Shown here in pieces: positions 1 through 8,764 of a stretch of DNA of 64,000 nucleotides. Under the pieces are notes generated by a model, which was not told the origin of the DNA, did not search any database, and saw nothing but the letters and a program-made list of their open reading frames with translations. Source of the DNA: Pseudooceanicola onchidii (GTDB taxonomy: Bacteria; Pseudomonadota; Alphaproteobacteria; Rhodobacterales; Rhodobacteraceae); NCBI RefSeq assembly GCF_004959925.1, contig NZ_SPUW01000002.1, positions 124,001 through 188,000 of the forward strand, read 5' to 3'. A program made the translations under genes and the position numbers. Numbering within the stretch: position 1 is the stretch's first letter; every line of letters starts with the position of its first letter.

Positions 1-1480
1 GCAGGCGCGGCAGGTTTCGCTTGATCAGTTCAAGCAGATGGGTCGCCAGGATTTCGGTTGGCGTGACCATGGTGACACCCGACAACATCGCACGATCCTG
101 ATCGCCTTCCGGAATCCACCGCGCAGGCGCGCCATAGACCGGTTCGCTGACGTCCTCTCCGCTCGGGAGGGTGTTGCCGCCTTCGGGCAGCAGCGCCAGC
201 ACGTGATCCTGCTTGAGCGCGGCGCGCGCGACCTCGACCCCTTGCAGGCGGACAAGGTAAGTGCCTGTGGGCAAAGACGGATCGTCCGTCAGACGGATTT
301 CCGGAAGGATCAGCCCGAAATGGCTGGCCACGTGATTGCGCATGTTGGCGATCCGCGCATCAAGGCCCGTGCCGGGATCCAGCACCATGTCGACAAGGTC
401 CGGAGCGAATTCGACATGAATATCATCAAGATCCAGCAGATCACCGATCGGCCGATTGGCGGGGCGCGGGTCTTCGTCGGCTTCGACTTGGGTTTCTTCG
501 GGTCGATCCTGATCGCCCTTCCAGACCACCCAGGCGGCGCCCGCCAGGGTCAGGCCACCGGCCATGAACGGCAGAAATGGCAGACCGGGGACCAGTCCGA
601 ACAGCATCATGAGCACGGCGACAGTCGCCAAGGCTGCGGGATGCTTGCCCAGCTGCCCGACCAACGCCAGATCGGTGGCGCCTGTCGTGCCGCCTCGCGC
701 CAGCAACAGGGCGGAGGCGATGGAAATGATGACCGCGGGGATCTGCGTGACCAGACCGTCCCCGACCGTGAGAATTGCATAAGTTTCAAAGGCCTGACCC
801 ATAGGCATCCCATGCACGACAATCCCCATGATCAACCCCATGACCAGGTTCAGAAGCGTGATCAGCAGGCCGGCAACCGCATCGCCCTTCACGAATTTCG
901 AGGCACCATCGAGTGACCCGAAGAAGGTCGTTTCCTGCTGTTCCCGCTCGCGCCTCGCCTTCGCCTCGGCATGGTCGATGGCGCCTGCGGACATGTCGCT
1001 GTCGATCGCCAGCTGCTTGCCGGGCATGCCGTCCAGGGCGAAACGCGCGCCGACCTCGGCCATGCGTGCAGCGCCCTTGGTGATCACCATGAAGTTGACG
1101 ATCAGCAGGACACCGAAGACGACAAGACCCAGGAAGACGCTGCCACCCATGACGAAATTGGCAAATCCTTCAATGACATCCCCCGCCGCGCCCGTACCGG
1201 TGTGGCCCTGCCCGATGATCAGCTTGGTCGACGACACGTTCAGCGACAGGCGCAGCATCAGCGCCGCCAGCAGGATCGTCGGGAAGGCGCTGAAATCCAG
1301 TGGTCGGTCGATGAACAACGTCACGGTGAAGATCAGGATGGCCAAGGCAAAGCTGCCTGCCAGGCCGATGTCGAGCACGATCGCCGGCATGGGCAGGATC
1401 ATCATGACGATGATCGCCATGAGAGCGACGGCCAGTAGAACGGTCGGCTGGAAGAGCGCCGCGCGGGACAGGTTCGGCAT
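1..1480 (-). CDS. flhA: Flagellar biosynthesis protein FlhA (C-terminus cut by window edge)
   Basis: FlhA is the large membrane component of the flagellar type III export gate; its cytoplasmic domain receives chaperone-substrate complexes. About 493 N-terminal residues are visible, of roughly 690 usual for the family. They begin MPNLSRAALFQPTVLL and continue into a run of hydrophobic helices. The family signature MAEVGARFALDGMPGKQ lies at about residues 140-156, followed by further membrane helices and the start of the cytoplasmic domain. The ATG at 1480 is preceded by a GAGGTCTC-type ribosome site. It is the last visible gene of a leftward operon and starts 10 nt after the transglycosylase stop. 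The left part lies outside the window. Confidence 0.95.
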   Translation of the reverse strand, partial: MPNLSRAALFQPTVLLAVALMAIIVMMILPMPAIVLDIGLAGSFALAILIFTVTLFIDRPLDFSAFPTILLAALMLRLSLNVSSTKLIIGQGHTGTGAAGDVIEGFANFVMGGSVFLGLVVFGVLLIVNFMVITKGAARMAEVGARFALDGMPGKQLAIDSDMSAGAIDHAEAKARREREQQETTFFGSLDGASKFVKGDAVAGLLITLLNLVMGLIMGIVVHGMPMGQAFETYAILTVGDGLVTQIPAVIISIASALLLARGGTTGATDLALVGQLGKHPAALATVAVLMMLFGLVPGLPFLPFMAGGLTLAGAAWVVWKGDQDRPEETQVEADEDPRPANRPIGDLLDLDDIHVEFAPDLVDMVLDPGTGLDARIANMRNHVASHFGLILPEIRLTDDPSLPTGTYLVRLQGVEVARAALKQDHVLALLPEGGNTLPSGEDVSEPVYGAPARWIPEGDQDRAMLSGVTMVTPTEILATHLLELIKRNLPRL

Positions 1481-1490
1481 TCAGGAGACC

Positions 1491-2231
1491 TCAGAACATC
1501 GGGCGGCGCGCGGCCGTCCCGTTTGCCACGGGCATCAACGATCCGGGTGTGACGTGGCCGGACCCGCTTGCCAGCAAGGGATAGGTGTTGGGCTTCGGGG
1601 CCTGTGGCGCGGGTTGCGGGGTTGGCGTGATCTGATGGTCAGGCAGAAATCGCGAAAGCACATCGACGATTCTTGACCGATATCTGTCGGCGAGCGCATC
1701 GGTGCGGGAGTGATAGGCCCCCGTTGCCGTGGTCCAGTCGCCGAACTCCTCATGCAGCGATTTCAGGAAGCGGGCCGCGTAGTCGGCGTTGGCGAACGGG
1801 TCCAGCATGTGCTGGGCCGACGCGAAGGCCCGCCCGTGCCAAGCATAGTTGATCTGAAAACAACCGACGTCGAAATTCGTGACGCCCTGAGCGACCAGAT
1901 CCTGCACTCGGGCCGCCGCGTCATTCAGGGAAGAAAAGCGCTGTCCGCGCCCTTCGGCATTCAACGTCCACGGCCAGGCCGTGACATGGGGTTTGTGATA
2001 GCGCCCAGATTCCACTTCGGCCACTGCGCGCAACAGATCAACCGGTATCCCGTGGTCTGACGCCGCGGTTCGCGCGGTGTGGTCGCATAGGTCGTCGTCA
2101 GATTGGAACGCGGCGAAGGCATCAGCCGCCTGCGACACCCAAAGGCTCAGGCACAGAAGTGCCTTTGGAAATAATCCCGATACCCTGCCCCGGTGTGATC
2201 GGGGTCGCCGTTGGTGAATCATGTCGATCAT
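1491..2231 (-). CDS. Lytic transglycosylase SLT-domain protein, flagellum-associated
   Basis: A 246-residue exported protein with a lysozyme-like transglycosylase SLT fold. A basic N-terminus (about 1-23) precedes a hydrophobic signal segment (about 24-41). The catalytic Glu-Ser signature sits in AVAEVESGR (Glu74-Ser75), and GCFQINYAWHG (about 123-133) matches the conserved G-xx-Q-I-N/H motif. The C-terminal 40 residues are Pro-rich and probably unstructured. Such enzymes cleave the glycan strands of peptidoglycan; between motor genes and flhA the likely job is opening the wall for rod or stator assembly. The start may be Met1 or Met4. The domain call is firm; the flagellar role is inferred from position. 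Confidence 0.85.
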   Translation of the reverse strand: MIDMIHQRRPRSHRGRVSGLFPKALLCLSLWVSQAADAFAAFQSDDDLCDHTARTAASDHGIPVDLLRAVAEVESGRYHKPHVTAWPWTLNAEGRGQRFSSLNDAAARVQDLVAQGVTNFDVGCFQINYAWHGRAFASAQHMLDPFANADYAARFLKSLHEEFGDWTTATGAYHSRTDALADRYRSRIVDVLSRFLPDHQITPTPQPAPQAPKPNTYPLLASGSGHVTPGSLMPVANGTAARRPMF

Positions 2232-2329
2232 CCGCTTTCTGCAAGATGATCCTTTTTAACGTCCCAAGCATTTACGAATGGTAAGCACGTCGGCGAATTT
2301 GAACAGAGAAGCCAGAGGGTTGGCCTATG

Positions 2330-4579
2330 TCAGTTTGATGGAGGGACGGCCACCGAGTAGCGATCCAACAGTCCTTCCAGAGTAGACCGGGATGACACAC
2401 TATCCTGTAGAAGCCGTCGATTTCTAGCCAGCGGACCCTGTTCGGGACCTGTCGCGACCGCCTCATCCCGCAACAATGCGTCAAGCGCGGTGTCCAGATC
2501 ATCTCCGGATTCGGCAAGGCGCGACCATTCACCCGCCAACCAAGCCTGCCGGTTTGCTTCTTCGTCCATATTCAACCTCGCGAAGGCCTGACTCGCGTCC
2601 GCATGATCGCCCGCCATTGCCTTTGCCTTGGCCAGAAGTGCCATAGCCTCAGCGTCATCCAGCGTCCCCAAGGCCGCAATCGCTTGGAGCGGGCGCCCTT
2701 GTTCGATTGCTGCGCGCGCGCGCAACCGCGCATCATCCGAGGTCTGGTCTTCCGGTGCGATCCGGGAGAGTGCATCTTGCGTCAACTCCGGGAAACCGAG
2801 GGTCAGGAAACGTTCCGCAAGGGCACGTTTTGTCGGTGGCCCGAGAGCCTCAGGCCGATCCGTGATCTGCTGCATCGCAAGGCGCAGGAAAAGCACGTCG
2901 TCAAGTGAGGCGATGAGATACGTCGTTGCGCGATCACGGAGGTTTATCGCCTCAGGACCGAGTTGATCTTCAAGTTCGTGCTGATCGAGCAGTTGAAACG
3001 CGGTGTCGATCTGCCCTGCGCTGGCACGGGCGAGGATCTCCAGGCCGCGCAGGGTCTCGGCCAGCGGGGTTGATCGATATTGAAAGACGTAGGCTCCTAT
3101 CAGTTCCGCCAATTCGCTTGTGATGGGCGTCCCGGTGTCGAGGTCGTGATTGACCAGGGCGATCAGCGCCTCGGGTGAAGGCTCCCTGTCCTTTTCCGCA
3201 GCGTCTTCCAGCGTTTCTCGTCCGACCTCCGGGTCTCCGTGATCCAGTTCCATCTGGCCTTCGACAAGTTGCTGACGCTCATCGATCTCCGGTCCACTGC
3301 GATCGAGCACCCGCAGGATGGTGCGCGAAAGATCAGGTTTGCCGGAGGCGAGCAGGCGTTCGGCGACCAGCACGCCAAGATAGTCACGCACGGCAGCTGG
3401 CAGCGCGTTCAGCGTACGAAGGATGGCCTGTACGTTGGGATCCTCCAATGGGTCCAGTTGTTTGCTCGCCAAGAGAGACCAAAGCGCTGCGGAGGTATCG
3501 CAGTCGGCTTGATGGTTGAAAGGGGACGGATGCGGGTCGTGCCCATGATCCAAAATTCGGGCCATCGAGGCCAAGTTCGCGTAATCGACGCCCTTCGGGT
3601 CCAGCTTGAGGATCGCCATGGCCTCGGCCCCGAAACCGTAGGCGATGTAGAATCTGGCCATATCTCGGATGGCGGCTTTTTCGGTTCGGTCGAATTCACC
3701 GATCAACGCCGCACGGTGACGCCCCAAGCCCGTGGCAAACCCGTCTTCTCCGGCCCAACCCGCCAGGTCAAAATCGCTGTCGGGCAGGCAGCCAGCGCCA
3801 TCGGCTGTGAGTTTTGGCCTCTCGTGACCCGCGTTGATCATCGCGGAATGCGCAAGCGCACTGGGCGGCGCGTCGGGCTTCGGCACCGGGAGCGGCTCTG
3901 CTTTGCCCTCAACGGGCTTCGAGTCTTTCTTGGGCTCTGGCAGTGGCGGTTTAGGCGTCAGCAACCCTTGCGTCGACGCGCGCGCGACCTCCTCGAGTAT
4001 CCGGTTCTCGACTTCAGCCAAGCGTTTGCTGCGATCGAGAGACTCCTTGCGCGCCACGTCATCGGACGGAAGCGCCAAGGTTTCGGTGAGACGTCGTGCA
4101 TTCGCGATGGTTGCAGGGCGCGGCGCCAATGATGCGACCGGCGGCCCGACCACAAGACGTTCCAGCGGTGTCAGGTCCGCTGGCCGCTCAGGCGGGGTCA
4201 CGCGGTTTGTTTCGGGTCGAGCCGAACCATCCACGATGTCCAAGACAAGTGCATTGCCCACCAACGTTTCCGTTCGGAAGTAGCAGTCGCAGGCCATCTC
4301 CAAGGTCAATTTGCCCGGCGAAGCCCCGACGCGAATGTCCCCAAGCCGATCGCGCGCAATTCGATCGTAGACTGTCGAGAGGTCAAATGATTCAGGCGGC
4401 GTGGTGGCCAGGACGGCGGCTTGATCACTTTCGTCGAGCGTCCAGGCGGTGCCCTCGGGAAGATAAAATACCAACCGTGCGAAACCGTCGTGGCCACCCG
4501 ATCGCACGGTGACAGGCTGCGCCAAGGCGGACGACACGCCCGTCACCACCCACACCAAGATGAGCCAAAGCACCCTCAT
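2330..4579 (-). CDS. Exported helical-repeat protein of the flagellar stator operon, function unknown
   Basis: A 749-residue protein with a signal peptide (about residues 1-20, cleaved after SSALA). Residues about 21-120 look like a small beta-rich domain vaguely like AMIN, with a CDC motif. A Pro/Lys/Glu-rich linker (about 200-250) follows, then about 480 residues of alternating Ala/Leu-rich helices resembling TPR or Sel1-type repeats. Its ATG overlaps the motA stop by 4 nt (ATGA), so the two are translationally coupled. By position and export it may be a periplasmic motor or stator helper, analogous to rhizobial MotC, but I recognise no homology to MotC. A 98-bp gap with no clear terminator separates it from the transglycosylase downstream. 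Confidence 0.75.
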   Translation of the reverse strand: MRVLWLILVWVVTGVSSALAQPVTVRSGGHDGFARLVFYLPEGTAWTLDESDQAAVLATTPPESFDLSTVYDRIARDRLGDIRVGASPGKLTLEMACDCYFRTETLVGNALVLDIVDGSARPETNRVTPPERPADLTPLERLVVGPPVASLAPRPATIANARRLTETLALPSDDVARKESLDRSKRLAEVENRILEEVARASTQGLLTPKPPLPEPKKDSKPVEGKAEPLPVPKPDAPPSALAHSAMINAGHERPKLTADGAGCLPDSDFDLAGWAGEDGFATGLGRHRAALIGEFDRTEKAAIRDMARFYIAYGFGAEAMAILKLDPKGVDYANLASMARILDHGHDPHPSPFNHQADCDTSAALWSLLASKQLDPLEDPNVQAILRTLNALPAAVRDYLGVLVAERLLASGKPDLSRTILRVLDRSGPEIDERQQLVEGQMELDHGDPEVGRETLEDAAEKDREPSPEALIALVNHDLDTGTPITSELAELIGAYVFQYRSTPLAETLRGLEILARASAGQIDTAFQLLDQHELEDQLGPEAINLRDRATTYLIASLDDVLFLRLAMQQITDRPEALGPPTKRALAERFLTLGFPELTQDALSRIAPEDQTSDDARLRARAAIEQGRPLQAIAALGTLDDAEAMALLAKAKAMAGDHADASQAFARLNMDEEANRQAWLAGEWSRLAESGDDLDTALDALLRDEAVATGPEQGPLARNRRLLQDSVSSRSTLEGLLDRYSVAVPPSN

Positions 4580-5445
4580 GCGGCATCCTGCTTCACGGAT
4601 TTCAGCGCTTCTTCCAGGTCGGAGAAGCTGGGGCGGTGATGCGACGGCGTGTTCTGACGACCGACTTCTATGCAGATGTTGGTCGCGTGGTTGTGCAGGT
4701 TGGCGACAAGTACCTCACGGATAAGGTGATAGAAGTGACCGTCTTCCTCGACCACGGCTTTCACCTTGCCCGCGAAGGGCCCGACAAGACCGTAGGCCAG
4801 GAACACGCCCAGAAAGGTTCCCACAAGCGCGCCGCCAATCATTTTACCCAGCACTTCAGGTGGTTGGTCGATTGACCCCATGGTCTTGATGACGCCCAAA
4901 ACGGCCGCGACGATGCCCAAGGCGGGCAGCCCGTCGGCGACCGACTGCAACGCATGGCTGGTGTGCAGGGCGTGGTGAAGGTTCGCCTCCATCCGCTTGT
5001 CCAGCACCTCCTCTACCTGATGCGGATCATCGTAGTTCATCGAAGCGGACCGCATGGTGTCGCAGATCAGACCAACGGCTTCCTTGTCGCTCATGATCTT
5101 GGTGTATTTCGAGAAGATCGAGGACTCCTCGGGGTTCTCGATATGCTCTTCGATCGCGACAGGGTTCTGGCGGACCAGACGGATCAGTTCGAACAGCAGA
5201 CAGAGCAGTTCCTGGTAGTCCTGCGAGTGCCACTTGGGGCCCTTGAAGACCTTCCCGATGTCCTTGACCGTGTGCTTCACGGCAGACATGTCGTTGGCGA
5301 CGAAAAACGCGCCGACGGCCGCGCCGCCGATCATCATCATCTCGAACGGCAGAGCCTTGAGGATGATACCGAGTTTACCGCCGGCAAGGATATATCCGCC
5401 GAACACCATCACGAAGATGACGCCGATTCCGACAAATCCGATCAT
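4576..5445 (-). CDS. motA: Flagellar motor stator protein MotA
   Basis: MotA forms, with MotB, the proton-driven stator that turns the rotor. This 289-residue protein has the four expected membrane helices: two at the N-terminus (about 1-20 and 30-50) and two after the cytoplasmic loop (about 175-240). The conserved prolines appear in DGLPALGIVAAVLG and in GLVGPFAGK. The charged loop around RLVRQNPVAIEEH matches the FliG-contacting region. It lies in the leftward operon between the MotE-like gene and the exported repeat protein, while its partner motB is 10 kb away in another operon. Length is normal. Confidence 0.95.
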   Translation of the reverse strand: MIGFVGIGVIFVMVFGGYILAGGKLGIILKALPFEMMMIGGAAVGAFFVANDMSAVKHTVKDIGKVFKGPKWHSQDYQELLCLLFELIRLVRQNPVAIEEHIENPEESSIFSKYTKIMSDKEAVGLICDTMRSASMNYDDPHQVEEVLDKRMEANLHHALHTSHALQSVADGLPALGIVAAVLGVIKTMGSIDQPPEVLGKMIGGALVGTFLGVFLAYGLVGPFAGKVKAVVEEDGHFYHLIREVLVANLHNHATNICIEVGRQNTPSHHRPSFSDLEEALKSVKQDAA

Positions 5446-5517
5446 CGAGGGACGCTCCGTTGGGGACTCATGGGGCCATTCTGGGACGACAGTGGTAAAG
5501 AAAGGGTCATGCTGCGG

Positions 5518-6150
5518 TCAGTTTTTGGGAACATTCGCATTGCGACCGGCGAGGATCACGCTGACGGTATAGGCGGTTTCCGGGGTAAGCCCGGCCATGA
5601 CACCGGCGGCGGCGGCGGGCTGCATGCGGCCTAGGAATCCGGCTGCAAAGTCCGGATCCATCTGTTCGAAAAGCGCGGCCGCATCCTTGGGTTTCATGCT
5701 TTCATAGACAGCCGTCAGGCGGGATAGATCGTCTTCCGCTGCGGTGTCCGCGAGCGCGAGGGTCGCACGCAGGTCATCCTCGGCCTGGGACAATGCCGCG
5801 AGCTTGCGTTCGATTTCGCGATCCGCCACCGCAAGGGCCTGCATCCGGTCTTGCATCTGTGCCTCGCGCTGTTTCAACCGATCTTCGCGGTCACGGAAGG
5901 CTGTCAGCATCGCCGCAACGTCGGGTGCAGGATCGCAACTGGCGGGGTCCTGCGCGAGGGCGGCTTTCGGGTCAGGCTCACTCTCGGTCTCGGCAAGGTG
6001 GGCCGAATTCGTCACCGCGAAGGCGCGACCGGCGTCATCGCTCAACCTGACCGCAGCAGAGGAAATCAGGAGGAAGGCGACAAGCATCAGTGTGCCACGT
6101 GCCGGGCGTCGTCCGCTTGGACGCGCCGTCTTTTTCTTGAACACGCGCAT
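5518..6150 (-). CDS. MotE-like periplasmic/membrane-anchored protein (MgtE-N-like domain)
   Basis: A 210-residue protein with a strongly basic N-terminus (KKKTARPSGRRPARG) and one hydrophobic anchor or signal segment (about 20-38). A long charged coiled coil follows (about 80-140, REDRLKQREAQMQDRM region). The C-terminal domain (about 150-205, with MKPKDAAALFEQMDPDFAAG) resembles the MgtE N-terminal domain found in rhizobial MotE. MotE proteins chaperone MotC and help motor function. Placement directly upstream of motA fits such a role. The basic tail followed by a single hydrophobic segment suggests export to the periplasm with anchoring. Confidence 0.75.
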   Translation of the reverse strand: MRVFKKKTARPSGRRPARGTLMLVAFLLISSAAVRLSDDAGRAFAVTNSAHLAETESEPDPKAALAQDPASCDPAPDVAAMLTAFRDREDRLKQREAQMQDRMQALAVADREIERKLAALSQAEDDLRATLALADTAAEDDLSRLTAVYESMKPKDAAALFEQMDPDFAAGFLGRMQPAAAAGVMAGLTPETAYTVSVILAGRNANVPKN

Positions 6151-6153
6151 CGG

Positions 6154-6522
6154 TCAGCCGCCAGCGCCCGCGCGGCGTCGCGAGAAGATCAACGTATCGG
6201 GATCGGCCTCAGGTGGTTTGGGCGCGGCGCGTTCGGCATCCGGCAGATCGTGCAGCGAAGCAACCAGCAGTTCGAGCTTGCGCGCAGCATCTTCGGCCCG
6301 GGTCGTCAGCGCAGTCAGTGAGGCAGAGCTGTCCGTGGCCGTTTCCTGAGCGGCGGCCAGCGTCCGGGTCAGGTCGTCGACCTGGGCCGACAGCACCGCG
6401 ACGGCCCCGCCCACGCCGTTTTCAAGATCGTTGAAGCGTGTCAGGCGTTTGGCGAGGATAAAACAGTAGAACCCAGCCCCCAGAGCCCCGGCTACCAGAA
6501 GAATATCGGCGATAAAGTCCAT
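6154..6522 (-). CDS. Small single-pass membrane protein with coiled coil, unknown, flagellar operon
   Basis: A 122-residue protein with one membrane helix at residues about 5-24 (DILLVAGALGAGFYCFILAK). A heptad-like coil follows (about 33-90: NDLENGVGGAVAVLSAQVDD onward). The tail is Pro-rich and Arg-rich. I do not recognise a named family. It sits 9 nt after fliL and 3 nt before the MotE-like gene, so it is cotranscribed with motor genes. Being short, with a bitopic architecture next to FliL, it may be a stator-associated factor; the role is inferred from position only. Confidence 0.7.
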   Translation of the reverse strand: MDFIADILLVAGALGAGFYCFILAKRLTRFNDLENGVGGAVAVLSAQVDDLTRTLAAAQETATDSSASLTALTTRAEDAARKLELLVASLHDLPDAERAAPKPPEADPDTLIFSRRRAGAGG

Positions 6523-6531
6523 TGCGTCCTC

Positions 6532-7032
6532 TCAGTTCATCACGAATTCCATGACCAGCAGGTCGTTGACCTGCCCCGGCCCCGTCACCACCTGGATCCG
6601 CCGCAGCATCTGGGCCCGTAGACGGGTCAGGGCGGCAGGGTCTTCAAGATCGGCAACCTCGAGCGCGCGGAGGTAGGAGTTCAGAACATCCACCACGCGC
6701 GGCAGCAGGGTCGTCACCCCATCTTCCTTGCCTTTCGGCACCTCAAGATTCGCGCGGAATCGCAGGTGCCGATTGTCGGCCGCAGCGCCAAGCGAGATGG
6801 TCATCGGGTCAACCGCCACGAATTCAACCTCGGGGCCCGCGATGACCTCCTCCGGCTCTTCAGCCTCGGTGTCCTCGGCCGGGGCGCCAAACAGCATGCC
6901 GCTGTATATGGCGAAGAAACTGCCGCCCCCGCCGACCAAGGCCAGAACAAGGCCCAGGATCAGCGGCAACTTGGATTTCTTCTTCGGCGCGTCGTCTTCG
7001 CCTTCGATTTCTTCAGATACGTCTTCAGCCAT
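6532..7032 (-). CDS. fliL: Flagellar basal body-associated protein FliL
   Basis: FliL is a single-pass inner-membrane protein that surrounds and supports the MotAB stator. The 166 residues begin with an acidic and lysine-rich cytoplasmic stretch. A membrane helix follows at about 22-45 (LPLILGLVLALVGGGGSFFA), then an acidic linker and the periplasmic FliL domain. That domain has the typical end pattern (RAQMLRRIQVVTGPGQVNDL, then a hydrophobic strand). It is the first gene of the leftward operon and is divergent from fliF, with 124 bp between the starts. Confidence 0.92.
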   Translation of the reverse strand: MAEDVSEEIEGEDDAPKKKSKLPLILGLVLALVGGGGSFFAIYSGMLFGAPAEDTEAEEPEEVIAGPEVEFVAVDPMTISLGAAADNRHLRFRANLEVPKGKEDGVTTLLPRVVDVLNSYLRALEVADLEDPAALTRLRAQMLRRIQVVTGPGQVNDLLVMEFVMN

Positions 7033-7156
7033 CTTGGGTCCGGAGATTCTTTGCTTTCCTCCGGTATAACCCCTCAGGAACTAACCGATTGTTAAGGCCG
7101 ATCGGCGAAAACGACATCCACGGGGCGGTAGAAGATTGTCCTGACAGGAGGCGTTT
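7033..7156. promoter_or_regulatory. Divergent promoter region fliL / fliF
   Basis: This 124-bp gap separates the start of the leftward fliL-to-flhA operon from the start of the rightward fliF-fliH-fliN-fliP operon, so both promoters should lie here. The only clear element is the AGGAGG ribosome site at 7147-7152, 4 nt before the fliF GTG codon. I could not assign a sigma factor or master-regulator site with confidence. Confidence 0.5.
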
Positions 7157-8764
7157 GTGCAGCAGATAACAACACTGTGGACGGGTATGGATCCTCGGCG
7201 TCGAATCGTGACGGTTCTTTCGATGGTCGCCCTTCTCGTGACGGTCATGACGCTGACGCGGATGGCGACCCAGCCCGGGCTGGCGCTGCTCTATTCCGGT
7301 CTTGAAAGCGGCCAGGCAGGCGAAGTTGTCCGGTCGCTGGAACAGCGTGGCGTCCCGTACGAAGTGCGTGGCGGCGCGATCTACGTCGATGGGTCCCGCC
7401 GCGATGAACTGCGGATGACGCTGGCCAGCGAAGGGCTGCCGCGGAACAATTCCCAAGGCTACGAGCTGCTGGATACGCTGACCGGCTTTGGCACGACCTC
7501 GCAGATGTTCGACGCTGCGTATTGGCGCGCCAAGGAAGGCGAGCTGGCGCGCACCATCGCCTCCGGTCCACAGATCCAGGCGGCGCGGGTGCATATCGCC
7601 AACGTCGGTTCGAACCCCTTTCAGCGCGACCTGAAGCCGACGGCCTCGGTTTCCGTCACGGGGTCGGGCAGCCTGTCGTCTGGCCAGGTGCGGGCGCTGA
7701 AATTCCTTGTGGCGTCTGCGGTTGCGGGTCTTCGCCCCGAAGACGTCGCGATCATCGACAGCTCTGGCGAACTGCTGGCCGGGGATGCCGACGCGACGGC
7801 GGAAACGACCAGCGACGATCGTGCCGACAAACTGAGGGAACGTGTTCAGAGACTTCTGGAGGCGCGGGTCGGCTTTGGCAACGCCGTGGTCGAGGTCAGT
7901 GTCGACACCGTCACGGAGAGCGAATCGATCCGTCAGCGCACGTTCGATCCCGAAAGCCGCATCGCGATTTCCACCGAAACGGAAGAACGCACAGGTACGT
8001 CGCAAAACACCGCGAATGATGTGACCGTCGCGTCGAACCTGCCAGACGGCAACGCGGCCGGTGGCAACGAATCCTCGTCGCAATCGTCGGAAACGCGCGA
8101 GCGGGTGAATTACGAAGTCTCGGAAACGGAGAGAGAGGTCATCCGCGCCGCCGGGGCCGTGAAGCGGCTGACCGTCGCAGTGCTGGTCAACGGTCTGCCG
8201 GAAACCGACGGCGAGGGGGCTGCAATGGCCCCACGAGAGGACGCGGAACTCGCCGCGCTGCGCGATCTGGTAGCCTCGGCCGTCGGCTTTGACGAGGCGC
8301 GGGGTGATGTGATCACGATCAAATCCATGGTCTTCGAGGAAATCGTGCCCGAAGGCAGCCTTGCGACCAGCAGCTGGACCGACATGATTGCACTGGACGC
8401 CATGGCTTTGATCCAAATGGGAATCCTGGCACTTGTCGCAATCGCACTGGGTCTGTTCGTCGTCCGTCCGGTGCTACGTGCGCCATCCGCCGCGATGCCG
8501 ACGGGCCTGCCTGCGCCGGACCCCGACGGCACTTCTCCCGCGATCGGAGATGCGGCCCTGACCGGCGAAATCACCGAAGAGGATTTCAGCCTCCCGGATC
8601 TGCCGATCATCTCAAATTTCGACACCGCCGGGGTGCCGGGATTCGATGACAGCGACTCGTCCGACCCCGTCGACCGGCTGAAAGCCCTCATCGGCGAGCG
8701 GCGTGATGAAACGGTCGAGATCCTGCGCGGCTGGCTGGAAGACCGTGAGGAGACGGCAAGATGA
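7157..8764 (+). CDS. fliF: Flagellar MS-ring protein FliF
   Basis: FliF builds the MS ring in the inner membrane, the base of rotor and export gate. The 535 residues have a membrane helix near 17-37 and the ring-building motif and secretin-like domains through the periplasmic part. A second membrane helix lies around 420-440 (MALIQMGILALVAIALGLFV), before the FliG-binding C-tail. The start is GTG at 7157, fixed by a strong AGGAGG 4 nt upstream; the next ATG would remove the leading residues before the first helix. The ATGA overlap with fliH couples translation. Confidence 0.95.
   Translation: MQQITTLWTGMDPRRRIVTVLSMVALLVTVMTLTRMATQPGLALLYSGLESGQAGEVVRSLEQRGVPYEVRGGAIYVDGSRRDELRMTLASEGLPRNNSQGYELLDTLTGFGTTSQMFDAAYWRAKEGELARTIASGPQIQAARVHIANVGSNPFQRDLKPTASVSVTGSGSLSSGQVRALKFLVASAVAGLRPEDVAIIDSSGELLAGDADATAETTSDDRADKLRERVQRLLEARVGFGNAVVEVSVDTVTESESIRQRTFDPESRIAISTETEERTGTSQNTANDVTVASNLPDGNAAGGNESSSQSSETRERVNYEVSETEREVIRAAGAVKRLTVAVLVNGLPETDGEGAAMAPREDAELAALRDLVASAVGFDEARGDVITIKSMVFEEIVPEGSLATSSWTDMIALDAMALIQMGILALVAIALGLFVVRPVLRAPSAAMPTGLPAPDPDGTSPAIGDAALTGEITEEDFSLPDLPIISNFDTAGVPGFDDSDSSDPVDRLKALIGERRDETVEILRGWLEDREETAR

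Noticed and set aside
38-916. 292-residue rightward open frame
   Set aside because: Antisense shadow of flhA, whose FHIPEP signature is on the other strand.
7025-8416. 463-residue leftward open frame
   Set aside because: Antisense to fliF; no family features and no ribosome site.
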